Source: DATEZO01 sp035255485 (GTDB lineage: Bacteria > Pseudomonadota > Gammaproteobacteria > Burkholderiales > Burkholderiaceae_D). From it: DNA of 15,130 nucleotides. The DNA is taken from the NCBI GenBank assembly GCA_035255485.1, contig DATEZO010000134.1, positions 1-15,130 on the forward strand, in the 5' to 3' direction. Within the stretch, counting starts at the first letter, position 1. The number at the start of each line of letters is the position of its first letter. The notes beneath the pieces are model-generated. The model had not been told where the DNA came from. It made no database searches and saw only the letters and a list, made by a program, of their open reading frames with translations. The position numbers and the translations under genes are program-made. Positions 5,497 through 14,013 of this stretch are shown here, piece by piece.

Positions 5497-5659
5497 TGTC
5501 TTGGTACTGCAGCGCGGCAGGCCGTGCAACAGCCGCTTCATGGCTGCATCATTGCAATACCCTGGCATGAACGGTCCGGCTTCAATGCCTGCGCCATGAA
5601 CATGGACAACGTTTCGGTCGGCGGGAACAGGCGCTCACGATGCTGCGGCAGCGAACTTT
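5497..5659 (-). pseudogene. IS4-family transposase fragment, frameshifted
   Basis: One frame reads LPQHRERLFPPTETLSMF then MAQALKPDRSCQ; the next frame continues NDAAMKRLLHGLPRCSTKTG. Joined, they match the N-terminal part of IS4-family transposases (RLFPPTETL...SCQ..VNDAA..RL.GGLPPCSTHTG). A one-base deletion between SCQ and NDAA separates the frames. About 50 codons remain, without any catalytic residue. It is bounded abruptly by a RAYT fragment on one side and the icmF tail on the other. Confidence 0.75.
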
Positions 5660-5866
5660 GCCGTCAGCCGTCTCCACCAGCAAATGGTAGTGATTCGTCA
5701 TCTGGCAAAACGCATGCACCACCCAATTGAAACGTTTGCACACCAGACTTAACGCCGCCATCCATTCTTGACGACCATCATCCAGATAAATATCTTCACG
5801 CCTGCCTCCACGCGAGGTGACGTGATACACCGCGCCGGCAAATTCCAATCTTAACGGTCTGGCCAT
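5660..5866 (-). pseudogene. RAYT (REP-associated tyrosine transposase) N-terminal fragment
   Basis: The first 69 codons, starting MARPLRLEFAGAVYHVTSRG and reaching CQMTNHYHLLVETADG, are a clear match to Y1-type transposases of the IS200-like/RAYT group; the HYHLL segment is the HUH metal-binding motif. The catalytic tyrosine and the remaining two thirds of the protein are missing: after ETADG the frame passes into the IS4 fragment and stops at 5582. The GGGGTCAGTTCTAACATT sequence upstream (about 5901-5919, minus strand) is a sequence I associate with such genes. Not functional. Confidence 0.85.
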
Positions 5867-6048
5867 TTCCGGAGGGTAGCATCTGTCGCCTGGAATGTAT
5901 GAATGTTAGAACTGACCCCGTAGCTCCGTTGGGTATGCCGGGGGGCGTTGCGCAGGGTAGTTGTACGCGATCCCACCCGGAAATTCGAACCGCAGGTATT
6001 TCTGTATACCGATATCATCATGCCGGCCCAGATCCCAAGTGAAGCTCA

Positions 6049-8220
6049 CTAGACCTGGTTCCCTTTCAGCCACTGCTCCACGAGATTGAGAATGGCTTTC
6101 GACTGGTAGCTCTTGGCCAGCAAACTCAATTGGCTGGCTAACGGACCGTAGCGGGGGTCGAGTTCGGCCAGATAGGCCGCCCGCTGCTGAATGGCTTGCA
6201 TGTTTCCCAGCTTGGACAGATGATGCAGGATCTCCATCTCTTCCGCCGGCGGCATCATCAGCGGCGCGGCCGTCTCGGGCTCCGGAGACGGGTTTTCTCT
6301 CGGCAAGGCATAGGTCCAGTGCAGCTGCAGCGTCAGCGCGATCTGCCAGAGAAGCGCATTCAGATCGATCGGTTTCGACAGGAAAGCATTCGCACCGGCG
6401 CACGCGCTTTTTTCATGATCGCTGTCGGACACACTGGCCGAGACCATAATGATCGGCACTTTCTGGAAAGCCGCCAGTCGGCGCAGGTGGAGCGTGGCTT
6501 CCAGTCCATCCATCTCCGGCATCACGAGGTCCATCAATATCAAGTGTGGCAGCAGGTTTTGGGCGATTTCCAGTGCTTCGCGACCATTCGCCGCCTCGAT
6601 CACCTCTAACCCGAGCGGCTTCAACATGTCGGCCACCACCGCGCGATTCTCGGCCACATCGTCCACTACCAGGACGGTCTTGCGCGGCCCCTGGTAGCCG
6701 GTCACGATCCTGGTCATCGCCGTGGCCGGCTCAGTTGCCGCCACCATCGGCACCTCCAGCTCGAACCAGAAGGTGCTGCCCTGCCCGAGCAAGCTCTCGA
6801 CCTGGATATCACCTCCCATCAGGCGTATATATTGTCGGCTGATGGTCAGGCCCAGGCCAGTGCCGCCGAGACGGCGTTGCGCATTGCCCAGCTGTTCAAA
6901 AGGCTGGAAGATGGTCTCCAATTCAGAAGCAGCGATGCCGCTTCCGGTATCCCGCACCTCGAAGCGCAGCCGGGCGGACGGTGTAACGCGCATCTGCAGC
7001 ATCACTTGGCCGCGGTCGGTGAATTTGATGGCATTGGACAACAGGTTGAGCAGCACCTGCCGCAGCAGCTTTTCATCGATCCGGATCCATTGCGGCACAT
7101 CCGGCGCGATGTCGCAGATGAACTTCAGGCCCTTCTGCTCCGCTTTCACGACGACCATCGCGACGATGGTCTGCACGAACTGGACGAGCTGGACGTCGTC
7201 CTGAAAAAGGCTTGTCTTGCCGGCTTCGATCTTGGCGAAGTCCAGGATATCGTTGATGAGCATCAGCAGATGCTCGCCGCTTTGCCGGATCACATTCACC
7301 CCTGCGCGCTGCCATTCACCCAGACGCTTGTCTTGCTGCATGATCTGGGCGTACCCCAGAATGCCGTTGAGCGGCGTGCGCAGCTCATGGCTCATGTTGG
7401 CCAGGAAGGCGCTTTTGGCCTGGCTCGCCGCTTCGGCCTTATCGCGGGCCAACAGCAATTCCGCCGTACGCTGTTGTACTGTTTCCTCCAGCTGATCCTT
7501 GTGATGCCTTTGTGCATCTTCATGCTTCTGGATCGCTTCCATCATGGCGTTAAAGCTTTGGCCCAGTTGAGCCACTTCGTCGGTCCCTGTGGTTGGCACT
7601 CGCTGGTGATAATCGGCGCGTGAACGTACCTGTTCAACCGTCCTGGCCAGTGTGGAGATAGGGCGGATGATGGCTTGTTGGAGAGCCGCCAGCAGCCCCA
7701 GGGTAACACCCCCTAACAGGACGGCCATCCCTGCGGCAAATACCAGCAAGGTATTACGAGTTTGGCGGTTGACTTCGTCCAGGTTCATGGCAAGGTACAA
7801 ATGCGCACCGTCTCGCAGGTTCTGAACCAGAACTACGGCATTTCGATCCCTATGAACATAAACATCATCGGATTTGGTCGGATAGAGCAACAATTTCGCG
7901 AAAGGCCGAATGCCGTAGCGGGCCAGAACCCGGTTGTCCCCCAAATTGATTTGGGCTTCCAGGATTTGCGGGTTGGCACGTAACGTATTGAGAATTTCCT
8001 GGGCTAAAGCGGAGTCTTCAAAGGCGACCGCTGCTTCTGCGCCGACGGAAACGAGTTGCGCATACGGCGCCATGATCTGCCGGGCGCGTTTTTCCAGCGT
8101 GAGCCTTTCAAACAGCACAAACGCCGTGCTCGCTGCGGCAAAGGCCAGCAGTGCCGCCATAAACAGCACAAATATCAGTTTTCTACGAATGCTCAGTTGC
8201 CGAAACATGATCATCGCCAT
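6049..8220 (-). CDS. CHASE8-HAMP hybrid histidine kinase with receiver
   Basis: The protein has 723 residues. Membrane helices at about 15-38 and 157-180 enclose a periplasmic domain whose AEAAVAFEDSALAQEIL and RVLARYGI segments resemble CHASE8, the sensor of YfiN. Then follow HAMP (about 181-235), a coiled coil, HisKA with SHELRTPLN (phospho-acceptor H278), an ATPase domain (NLLSNAIKF 392-400, DTGSGI 424-429, GTGLGL 453-458) and a receiver (D520/D521, D564, K616), all key residues present. The 80-residue tail is helical, with no Hpt motif. It overlaps the end of the YfiR-family gene; ATG at 8212-8214 would form a classic ATGA overlap, and I cannot choose firmly between it and ATG 8218-8220. 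YfiR is known to inhibit YfiN through its periplasmic region; by analogy, the neighbour probably controls this kinase. Confidence 0.9.
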   Translation of the reverse strand: MAMIMFRQLSIRRKLIFVLFMAALLAFAAASTAFVLFERLTLEKRARQIMAPYAQLVSVGAEAAVAFEDSALAQEILNTLRANPQILEAQINLGDNRVLARYGIRPFAKLLLYPTKSDDVYVHRDRNAVVLVQNLRDGAHLYLAMNLDEVNRQTRNTLLVFAAGMAVLLGGVTLGLLAALQQAIIRPISTLARTVEQVRSRADYHQRVPTTGTDEVAQLGQSFNAMMEAIQKHEDAQRHHKDQLEETVQQRTAELLLARDKAEAASQAKSAFLANMSHELRTPLNGILGYAQIMQQDKRLGEWQRAGVNVIRQSGEHLLMLINDILDFAKIEAGKTSLFQDDVQLVQFVQTIVAMVVVKAEQKGLKFICDIAPDVPQWIRIDEKLLRQVLLNLLSNAIKFTDRGQVMLQMRVTPSARLRFEVRDTGSGIAASELETIFQPFEQLGNAQRRLGGTGLGLTISRQYIRLMGGDIQVESLLGQGSTFWFELEVPMVAATEPATAMTRIVTGYQGPRKTVLVVDDVAENRAVVADMLKPLGLEVIEAANGREALEIAQNLLPHLILMDLVMPEMDGLEATLHLRRLAAFQKVPIIMVSASVSDSDHEKSACAGANAFLSKPIDLNALLWQIALTLQLHWTYALPRENPSPEPETAAPLMMPPAEEMEILHHLSKLGNMQAIQQRAAYLAELDPRYGPLASQLSLLAKSYQSKAILNLVEQWLKGNQV

Positions 8221-8807
8221 TTCTTCACCGCCCCGTTCTCCACGATTTCTCGGGAGACTTCCAGCATCTTGGTCTGTATCGTCAAGGACGCAGAGCGTGC
8301 CTGATCGAGGTTAATACGCATTTCCACCCGATCCCCAACCTGAAACTGGATGATTCCACCTTCCTGCAAAAAATCAGACGCATCGCCCACCGTCAAGATC
8401 GGCGATTTTTTCAATTCCGCAAGGGCGGCACGACGTTTCGTCGCATCCTGGTACGCGATATAGATAATCTGGCACCGAGGCAATGCATTCAGGATTTCTG
8501 CGCGATGAATTTCAAATGGCCGCCCCTGTTCAGCGCGCTTCATCAGGGTGTTATCCAAGATATCACCAAAGGGATCATTGCCTAGAATGCAAATTCGCCA
8601 GGGAGAACGATCATCGGCGAAAACATTGGCTGGCCAAGTCACATAATGGGTGAAATTGCGCAGGAAAGCGGCCTTGACCTTGTTCGGGTTCTCCGTCACC
8701 AACTCCTGGCCAGCGACAAACTCTGGTAGATACAGCATGAACAGCAGAGCGACTACCCATTGACTAAAACCACGGAAACGGTAAACACTTTTTCTGGATA
8801 CGCCCAT
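8211..8807 (-). CDS. YfiR-family periplasmic regulator (DUF4154)
   Basis: The 198-residue protein has a long signal peptide (hydrophobic VVALLFMLYLP at about 18-28, likely cleaved near VAG) and then the YfiR/DUF4154 pattern: NKVKAAFLRNFTHYVTWP, RICILGNDPFGDIL, the CQIIYIAYQD strand, ILTVGDASDFLQEGGIIQF and MRINLDQARSASLTIQTKML. In Pseudomonas YfiR sits in the periplasm and represses the diguanylate cyclase YfiN. Here it starts 2 nt after the TonB receptor stop and overlaps the kinase start, so the three are almost certainly co-translated. I infer that it links the outer-membrane receptor to the kinase sensor. Confidence 0.9.
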   Translation of the reverse strand: MGVSRKSVYRFRGFSQWVVALLFMLYLPEFVAGQELVTENPNKVKAAFLRNFTHYVTWPANVFADDRSPWRICILGNDPFGDILDNTLMKRAEQGRPFEIHRAEILNALPRCQIIYIAYQDATKRRAALAELKKSPILTVGDASDFLQEGGIIQFQVGDRVEMRINLDQARSASLTIQTKMLEVSREIVENGAVKKWR

Positions 8808-8809
8808 CG

Positions 8810-11332
8810 TCAGAATCCGGCCGTGAAAGTCAGAAGAAACTCGCGGGGACGCGACCGCGTGCTTTGCGAGGGACGATAATGCTCATTGGTAAGATTCTTG
8901 CCCATGAAATCCAAGCGCATCTTCTGACCGTGCCTTGTCCATTCGTAGCCGACCGCCGCATTGACGAGCGCATAGGTCTGGTGAGAGGACTTCGGCCCGT
9001 CGGGCAGGATCGTCTGGTCATATACATAATTGACGCCACCGGCAACGTAAGCCCCCCGGAGCCCGTCTTGCGTGAAGTTGTAGCGCGTCCACAGGTTGGC
9101 CATGTGCGGCGCGCTCATTTGCAATGGGGCATTGTGAAAGAGTTTCACGTTCTTGTAATTCGTCCGCCCTGCGGCATCCAGCGTGGATGGGTCTTGGGCG
9201 AGGATTTCCGCGTCACGGCCGCTGAATTCGGTAATCCGCGCGTTCATATAGCTGTAGGAGAGGTAAGCCTGCCAGTTGTCCTTCACCGTGATCGTGGTAT
9301 TCAACTCGACGCCGCGGGAGCGCTGCTCGCCACTTTGAACATTGGAGATCACCACCGAGCCGGAAGAGTTTGTCATGGCGAGGTCGTTGACGACGTTCCG
9401 GTTGCGGATGTCGAAGAAGCTGAGCGTGCCGGAGACGCGCCCGCCGAACAGGTCGGCCTTGAGGCCGACGTCGTAACCCGCGCCCTGAGTGGGGGCGGCG
9501 GGCTTGCTCGTACCGTCCGGGTTATTAAGAATTTGCGAACCCGGGACGAACGACTCGGCATAGGAGGCAAATGCCGAGAGTTCGGGCGTCAGCTTGTAAA
9601 GTACGCCGTATTGGGGCGTAACCGCGCGCGCGGTGATCTTGGGTTGTATTTGGTTGGTGACATGACTGGTAAACTGGCTTGCCGTCGAGGTCAGACGTGC
9701 GCCTGCCAGCACCAGCAAGCGGTCCTCGAAGAAGCCCCAAGTCGTGCCGCCGTAAACGGACTTGTCCACATACTTGGTAGTCTGGTTGAACGCGCTCTCG
9801 GTGAGTGCGGAAACGGGAATCGTGACGACGCGGTTCCAGGTCGAAGGATCGCCCAGATCCCAGAGCGGCAGCGGCGACGCCGTGGGGTTGCTGCCCAACG
9901 CCGGGTCGTTGGGCGCCTGGCCCGCCCGGGCGTCGAATCTGCGGTCGACGTACTGGGCGCCGAGCAGCAGGCGCAGGCTCGCAGGGCCGAACGCGTACTT
10001 ACCTACAGCCTGGACTTCGTAGGTGGTGTCTTCGTTTTCATATGTCTGGCCTCTGAAACGCCGTCCCTGCAGCAGCGTAGTATTGTTGGCCATGCCAAGG
10101 TTGCCGGAAAAGAGCGCGTCGATGTTGTAATCCTGATGGGAGTAGCCAGTGCGTAGGTTCCAGTGATCGCCGGCCTTGAAATCCAGCCAGGCGCTCAGCC
10201 CCCTGGTGTGGCTGCGGCGATAATCGGCGGTGGACATGCTGTTCCAGTTATCCGGCAGGCCGGGCACCTCCACGCCCGACCGGTTGGGGTCGGAGGAAGT
10301 TGGCACGATGCCGGCCTGAGCGGCGTAGCCCGGCTTTTGCATGAGTTGTGGGCTCTCGACCTTGAGGAAATCCTCATACTTGAGCGAGACACTGACGCGG
10401 TCGTTGGGCTGCCACAGCAGCGACGGTGAGATGTTGCGGGAGTGGGCATCGTAAGGTTCCCAGTAGTGCATGTCCTGGTCGTGGGAGGCCGCAAGCCGGT
10501 AAAACAAGGTTTCCGATACCGGCCCGGTCACGTCTGCATCGAAACGGTATTGGCCGTAGGAACCATAACGGGCATTGGCCGTTGCGGCGAACTGGCGTTG
10601 CGGGCTCTTGGTGATGATGTTGACGATGCCACCAGGCGCCACCTGGCCGTAAAGAAACGAGGCAGGTCCCTTGACCACCTCCACACGGGAGACGTTAGTG
10701 AAGTCAAAGATCGACGGCCCGTGGAAGCCATCGCGCAGTATCTGGACATTGCCCGGGGTGGCGCTAACGGCAAAGCCACGGATGCTGAGATTGGCGTTGC
10801 CCTCGTTGAAATCGTTGCTGCGGTAGGTGACGCCGGGCGAGTAGCGAGCAATATCGAAGATGTTCACCGGCTTCTGGTCCTCGATAAAGGATTCGGTAAA
10901 AGCCTGGATGGCAAACGGCAATTCGCGGATCGGCGTATCCAGACGGGAGCCGGATACGGAGTTCGAGGCGCGGTAGCCCTTGTCCAGAAAAGAGGAAACT
11001 TCGAAGGGAGAGACCCTGACTTTCACCAACTCCGTGATGTCCATGTCGGCAACATCCAGCCTATTCCCTGACTGCGATAAAACAATGGCGCGAGCGGATG
11101 GATCATCATAGGCCGGCATGTTGACAACCAATGCGGAGCGCTTGGTGATGCCGGCAGGCTGGCTCATCTCCGGCGCTGCAAAATCCTCTGCCTTGCTATT
11201 CGTGCGCGGATTTGAGGGGGCATCGGCAAGAATGTCCGCGATTGCGAAAGGCAAGTGCCATAGCAACAAACAGGGAGCCAAAGCAACCGTGAACATCACG
11301 CGCATGAAGGAATTATGCACGAAATGCTTCAT
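8810..11332 (-). CDS. TonB-dependent outer-membrane receptor
   Basis: The 840-residue protein has a signal peptide (about 1-33), a poorly conserved spacer to about 100, then VKVRVSPFEV (possible TonB box) and a plug domain with GSRLDTPIRELP, LSIRGFAVS, VEVVKGPASFLYGQVAPGG and VNIITKSP at about 120-244. The rest is the beta-barrel, ending in a terminal F (TFTAGF), the usual assembly signal. GSRL-type plugs occur in siderophore and other ligand receptors; the ligand is unknown. There is no N-terminal signalling (STN) domain, so it does not look like a FecA-type receptor. GGAGG precedes the ATG. I see no Fur-box candidate. It heads the tight receptor-YfiR-kinase unit. Confidence 0.92.
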   Translation of the reverse strand: MKHFVHNSFMRVMFTVALAPCLLLWHLPFAIADILADAPSNPRTNSKAEDFAAPEMSQPAGITKRSALVVNMPAYDDPSARAIVLSQSGNRLDVADMDITELVKVRVSPFEVSSFLDKGYRASNSVSGSRLDTPIRELPFAIQAFTESFIEDQKPVNIFDIARYSPGVTYRSNDFNEGNANLSIRGFAVSATPGNVQILRDGFHGPSIFDFTNVSRVEVVKGPASFLYGQVAPGGIVNIITKSPQRQFAATANARYGSYGQYRFDADVTGPVSETLFYRLAASHDQDMHYWEPYDAHSRNISPSLLWQPNDRVSVSLKYEDFLKVESPQLMQKPGYAAQAGIVPTSSDPNRSGVEVPGLPDNWNSMSTADYRRSHTRGLSAWLDFKAGDHWNLRTGYSHQDYNIDALFSGNLGMANNTTLLQGRRFRGQTYENEDTTYEVQAVGKYAFGPASLRLLLGAQYVDRRFDARAGQAPNDPALGSNPTASPLPLWDLGDPSTWNRVVTIPVSALTESAFNQTTKYVDKSVYGGTTWGFFEDRLLVLAGARLTSTASQFTSHVTNQIQPKITARAVTPQYGVLYKLTPELSAFASYAESFVPGSQILNNPDGTSKPAAPTQGAGYDVGLKADLFGGRVSGTLSFFDIRNRNVVNDLAMTNSSGSVVISNVQSGEQRSRGVELNTTITVKDNWQAYLSYSYMNARITEFSGRDAEILAQDPSTLDAAGRTNYKNVKLFHNAPLQMSAPHMANLWTRYNFTQDGLRGAYVAGGVNYVYDQTILPDGPKSSHQTYALVNAAVGYEWTRHGQKMRLDFMGKNLTNEHYRPSQSTRSRPREFLLTFTAGF

Positions 11333-11424
11333 ATGGCCTCCGCCTTGGTTGGTAGGGAAGGTCGGCTAGGTCATCTTTTCTCAAATCATCACTAGCGCGC
11401 TTCCATTTTTCCCCATAAAGTCAT

Positions 11425-13731
11425 TCAACAGGCGCGCGCCATAATGCCGCCCGGCTTGTCCAGCAATTCGGTAAAGTTCTCTGCAGGTACCGCTGTGCTG
11501 TAATAAAATCCTTGCGCGCAGCGGCAGTTGTGCTTCATCAGAAACGACGCTTGTTCTGGTGTTTCGACGCCCTCTGCCAAGACTCCGAGATTCAGACTGT
11601 GCGCCATTGCAATGATGGCAATCACGAGCGATGGGTCGTTCGCGTTTTGCGTGATGCCGCGCACAAACGACTGATCGATCTTGAGTGAGTTGATTGGGTA
11701 GCGCTGCAAATATGCCAGGCTGGAATAGCCGGTTCCGAAATCGTCCACTGACAGTGTTACCCCCATGGCGCTGAATTGCCTGAGCGTCGCGATATTGTCG
11801 TCGTTACGTTGCAGCAATAGACTCTCGGTGATTTCCAGATCCAAGTCGCTGGCAGCAAGGCCAGCTTCCTCAAGTATCTGGGCAACCTTGTCTGGAAAAT
11901 TTTCTTGATGAAATTGGCGCGGAGACAGGTTAACGGCGATCCGCAAGTCCGGATAACCACGGTCATGCCAGCATCTAAGCTGCTTGCAGGCATCGCGCAA
12001 CGCCCGTTCACCGATCGGCACGATCAGGCCAGTCTCCTCGGCAATGGCAATGAATTCGGCGCACGAAATAGGCGCCTTCCCACCGGGTCGCTGCCAGCGC
12101 AACAAGGCCTCGCATGAGATAATCGCGCCGCTCGTCATATCGACCTGGGGTTGGTAGTGCAGGGTAAACCGGTCTGCTGCCCACGCTTGGCGCAAGCTGT
12201 TTTCCATGACGAGACGTTGGTGCACGGCTTTGTTGAGCTCCGGCGTAAAGAACTGGAAATTGCTGCGGCCCTTTTCCTTGGCGTGGTACATCGCCGTGTC
12301 GGCGGCGCGCATCAATGTCTCGCCATCCGTTCCATCAACCGGGTAGAGGCTGATGCCGATACTGCCGCAAATATGCAACTCGTTCCCATCCACCACAAAC
12401 AGCTGTGCCAGCGTATCCAGTATCTTGCGTGCAACCAGCGCTGCAGCGTTAATGTCGGATCGGATCGCTACGGTCAATACAAACTCGTCGCCCCCTAATC
12501 GGGCGATGCTGTCGCCTTCACGCAAACATTCTTGCAGGCGCCCCGCCACCATCTGCAACAGACGATCGCCAATTACATGACCAAGCGAATCATTGATGCG
12601 CTTGAAGTTGTCGAGATCAACGAAGATTACCGCCAACTGGGTTCCGCCACGGCGCGCATGGGCAATCGCCTGTGTCATGCGGTCCTGTAACAATATACGG
12701 TTGGGAAGACCGGTGAGCGCATCATGGTGCGCCATGTAACGGATCCGGTCCTCGGCCTGCTTGCGATCGCTCAGGTCGAGCACGAAACCCACACCGGTTT
12801 CCTGCGACCCATCGAAAAATGCGCCGCCGACGAGAACCGGAACGCGGCGGCCATCCTTACGGACAAACTCCTTTTCATACGGCGTACAAGTTCCGGTTTT
12901 GCCAAGTTCCGCAAGCGCTCGTTCATCCGCCGTGCCGTACTCCGCAGGCGTCATTTTGACCCAATGAACATTCCCTGCAAGCATCTCTTCACGCTTGTAT
13001 CCGATAATCCGCAGAAACGCATCGTTAGCTTCGCGCACAGAGCCGCCGACATCCCAGAAGAAAATGCCGATGATGTTGGATTCGATCAGGCGCCTGATCC
13101 GCATTTCCCGCTCCCGCAACTCTTCCTGCGTCCGGGTACGCACGAAAATTTCGGATTTCAAACGTTCATTTGCCTGCGCCAGTCGCTCATTTGCCTGCGC
13201 CAAATCGGCAGTGCGTTCGGCAACGCGTCTCTCAAGCGCATCACTGGCGCTGTGCAGCGCCAACTCTGCTTGTTCACGCACGACGACTTCCTGCCGCAGC
13301 TGCAGATTCTGGTCCGCAAGTTGGCGTCGTGTCGCCTGCAACGCGAGATGCGTGTTAACACGCATCAAGACCTCGTTGATCTGAAACGGCTTAGTGACAT
13401 AGTCCACGCAGCCTGCGTTGAAACCGGAAATTTTGTCGGCTTGGTCGGATAGCGCCGTCATGAAAATAACTGGGATATCCTTGGTGTGCTCATTCGTTTT
13501 CAGGCGCCGGCACACATCGAAGCCATTCAGTCCCGGCATCATCACGTCCAGAAGAATCAGGTCCGGCTGCGCGAATTGCGCACGCTCCACACCTTCTTCG
13601 CCGTCTTGCGCTACCACTACTGAAAAACCATGGTTGCCGAGAATACCCGCCATCACGTCGAGGTTGGCGGCCGTGTCGTCCACGATTAAAATAGTAGGTT
13701 TTTCAACGCGCAATGCGTTTGTTGCAGTCAT
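11425..13731 (-). CDS. REC-PAS-GGDEF-EAL c-di-GMP regulator
   Basis: The 768-residue cytoplasmic protein has a receiver (D18/D19, phospho-acceptor D62, K114), a coiled coil with a short tandem repeat, a PAS domain (about 210-320, FFWDVGGSVREAND), then GGDEF (413-417) and EAL (541-543) domains. Both active-site motifs are intact, as are DDFGTGYSS and EGVET of EAL; the product-inhibition site RxxD (R404-D407) lies 5 residues before GGDEF. It could therefore make or degrade c-di-GMP, switched by phosphorylation. The ATG at 13729-13731 is preferred over a TTG 12 bases earlier; neither has a strong ribosome binding site. It ends 92 bp before the receptor gene on the same strand and is a candidate output for the hybrid kinase. 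Confidence 0.92.
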   Translation of the reverse strand: MTATNALRVEKPTILIVDDTAANLDVMAGILGNHGFSVVVAQDGEEGVERAQFAQPDLILLDVMMPGLNGFDVCRRLKTNEHTKDIPVIFMTALSDQADKISGFNAGCVDYVTKPFQINEVLMRVNTHLALQATRRQLADQNLQLRQEVVVREQAELALHSASDALERRVAERTADLAQANERLAQANERLKSEIFVRTRTQEELREREMRIRRLIESNIIGIFFWDVGGSVREANDAFLRIIGYKREEMLAGNVHWVKMTPAEYGTADERALAELGKTGTCTPYEKEFVRKDGRRVPVLVGGAFFDGSQETGVGFVLDLSDRKQAEDRIRYMAHHDALTGLPNRILLQDRMTQAIAHARRGGTQLAVIFVDLDNFKRINDSLGHVIGDRLLQMVAGRLQECLREGDSIARLGGDEFVLTVAIRSDINAAALVARKILDTLAQLFVVDGNELHICGSIGISLYPVDGTDGETLMRAADTAMYHAKEKGRSNFQFFTPELNKAVHQRLVMENSLRQAWAADRFTLHYQPQVDMTSGAIISCEALLRWQRPGGKAPISCAEFIAIAEETGLIVPIGERALRDACKQLRCWHDRGYPDLRIAVNLSPRQFHQENFPDKVAQILEEAGLAASDLDLEITESLLLQRNDDNIATLRQFSAMGVTLSVDDFGTGYSSLAYLQRYPINSLKIDQSFVRGITQNANDPSLVIAIIAMAHSLNLGVLAEGVETPEQASFLMKHNCRCAQGFYYSTAVPAENFTELLDKPGGIMARAC
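13162..13203 (-). repeat. 21-bp in-frame tandem repeat in the coiled coil
   Basis: Two adjacent 21-bp units, differing at three positions, encode LAQANER twice in the helix between REC and PAS. A repeat of exactly seven residues keeps the coiled-coil register, so copy-number change would alter linker length without breaking the frame. Confidence 0.75.
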
Positions 13732-13743
13732 GACGTTTAGCAA

Positions 13744-14013
13744 GGATTGTCCGCATTGCAGTACACATTCCTATGAAACGATGTGAGTATCTTGTTTTTC
13801 TAGCGCAATAGAACGGGTGTTCGTGAAAGTAAAAACCCGTTCATCCCGCTATGGATCGACATCGCGGCTCAAGGCCCATGTAATATGAGTGCCCTGTTAA
13901 AGCACAAGTTCAATCTCTACTCCCATATTCTAAAGAGAGCGCGTGCACGCAGAATAGCGACGGCGCTAGCGGTATCGGTTGCCTCCAGGCGAATGACAAC
14001 CTGCCTGCCGCGT
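13744..14013. other. intergenic region between icmF and the GGDEF-EAL gene
   Basis: No convincing gene in these 270 bp. An 8-bp inverted repeat (GAACGGGT at 13811-13818, ACCCGTTC at 13835-13842) has a 16-nt loop and no T-run, so it is a poor terminator. A promoter for the minus-strand GGDEF-EAL gene is likely here; TTGTGC and TATTAC spaced 16 bp at about 13880-13910 are a weak candidate. I find no terminator after icmF comparable to the hairpin after its remnant at 5333-5355. Confidence 0.4.

Noticed and set aside
5906..6403. 165-codon minus-strand ORF
   Set aside because: Most of it overlaps the receiver end of the hybrid kinase in another frame and it matches nothing; the last 45 codons lie in a spacer without other support.
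8864..10156. 430-codon plus-strand ORF
   Set aside because: It lies antisense within the TonB receptor gene, whose plug and barrel motifs are unambiguous; it has no recognisable domain and is a product of high-GC codon bias.
13811..13842. Terminator for icmF
   Set aside because: Stem of only 8 bp with a 16-nt loop and no T-run on either strand.
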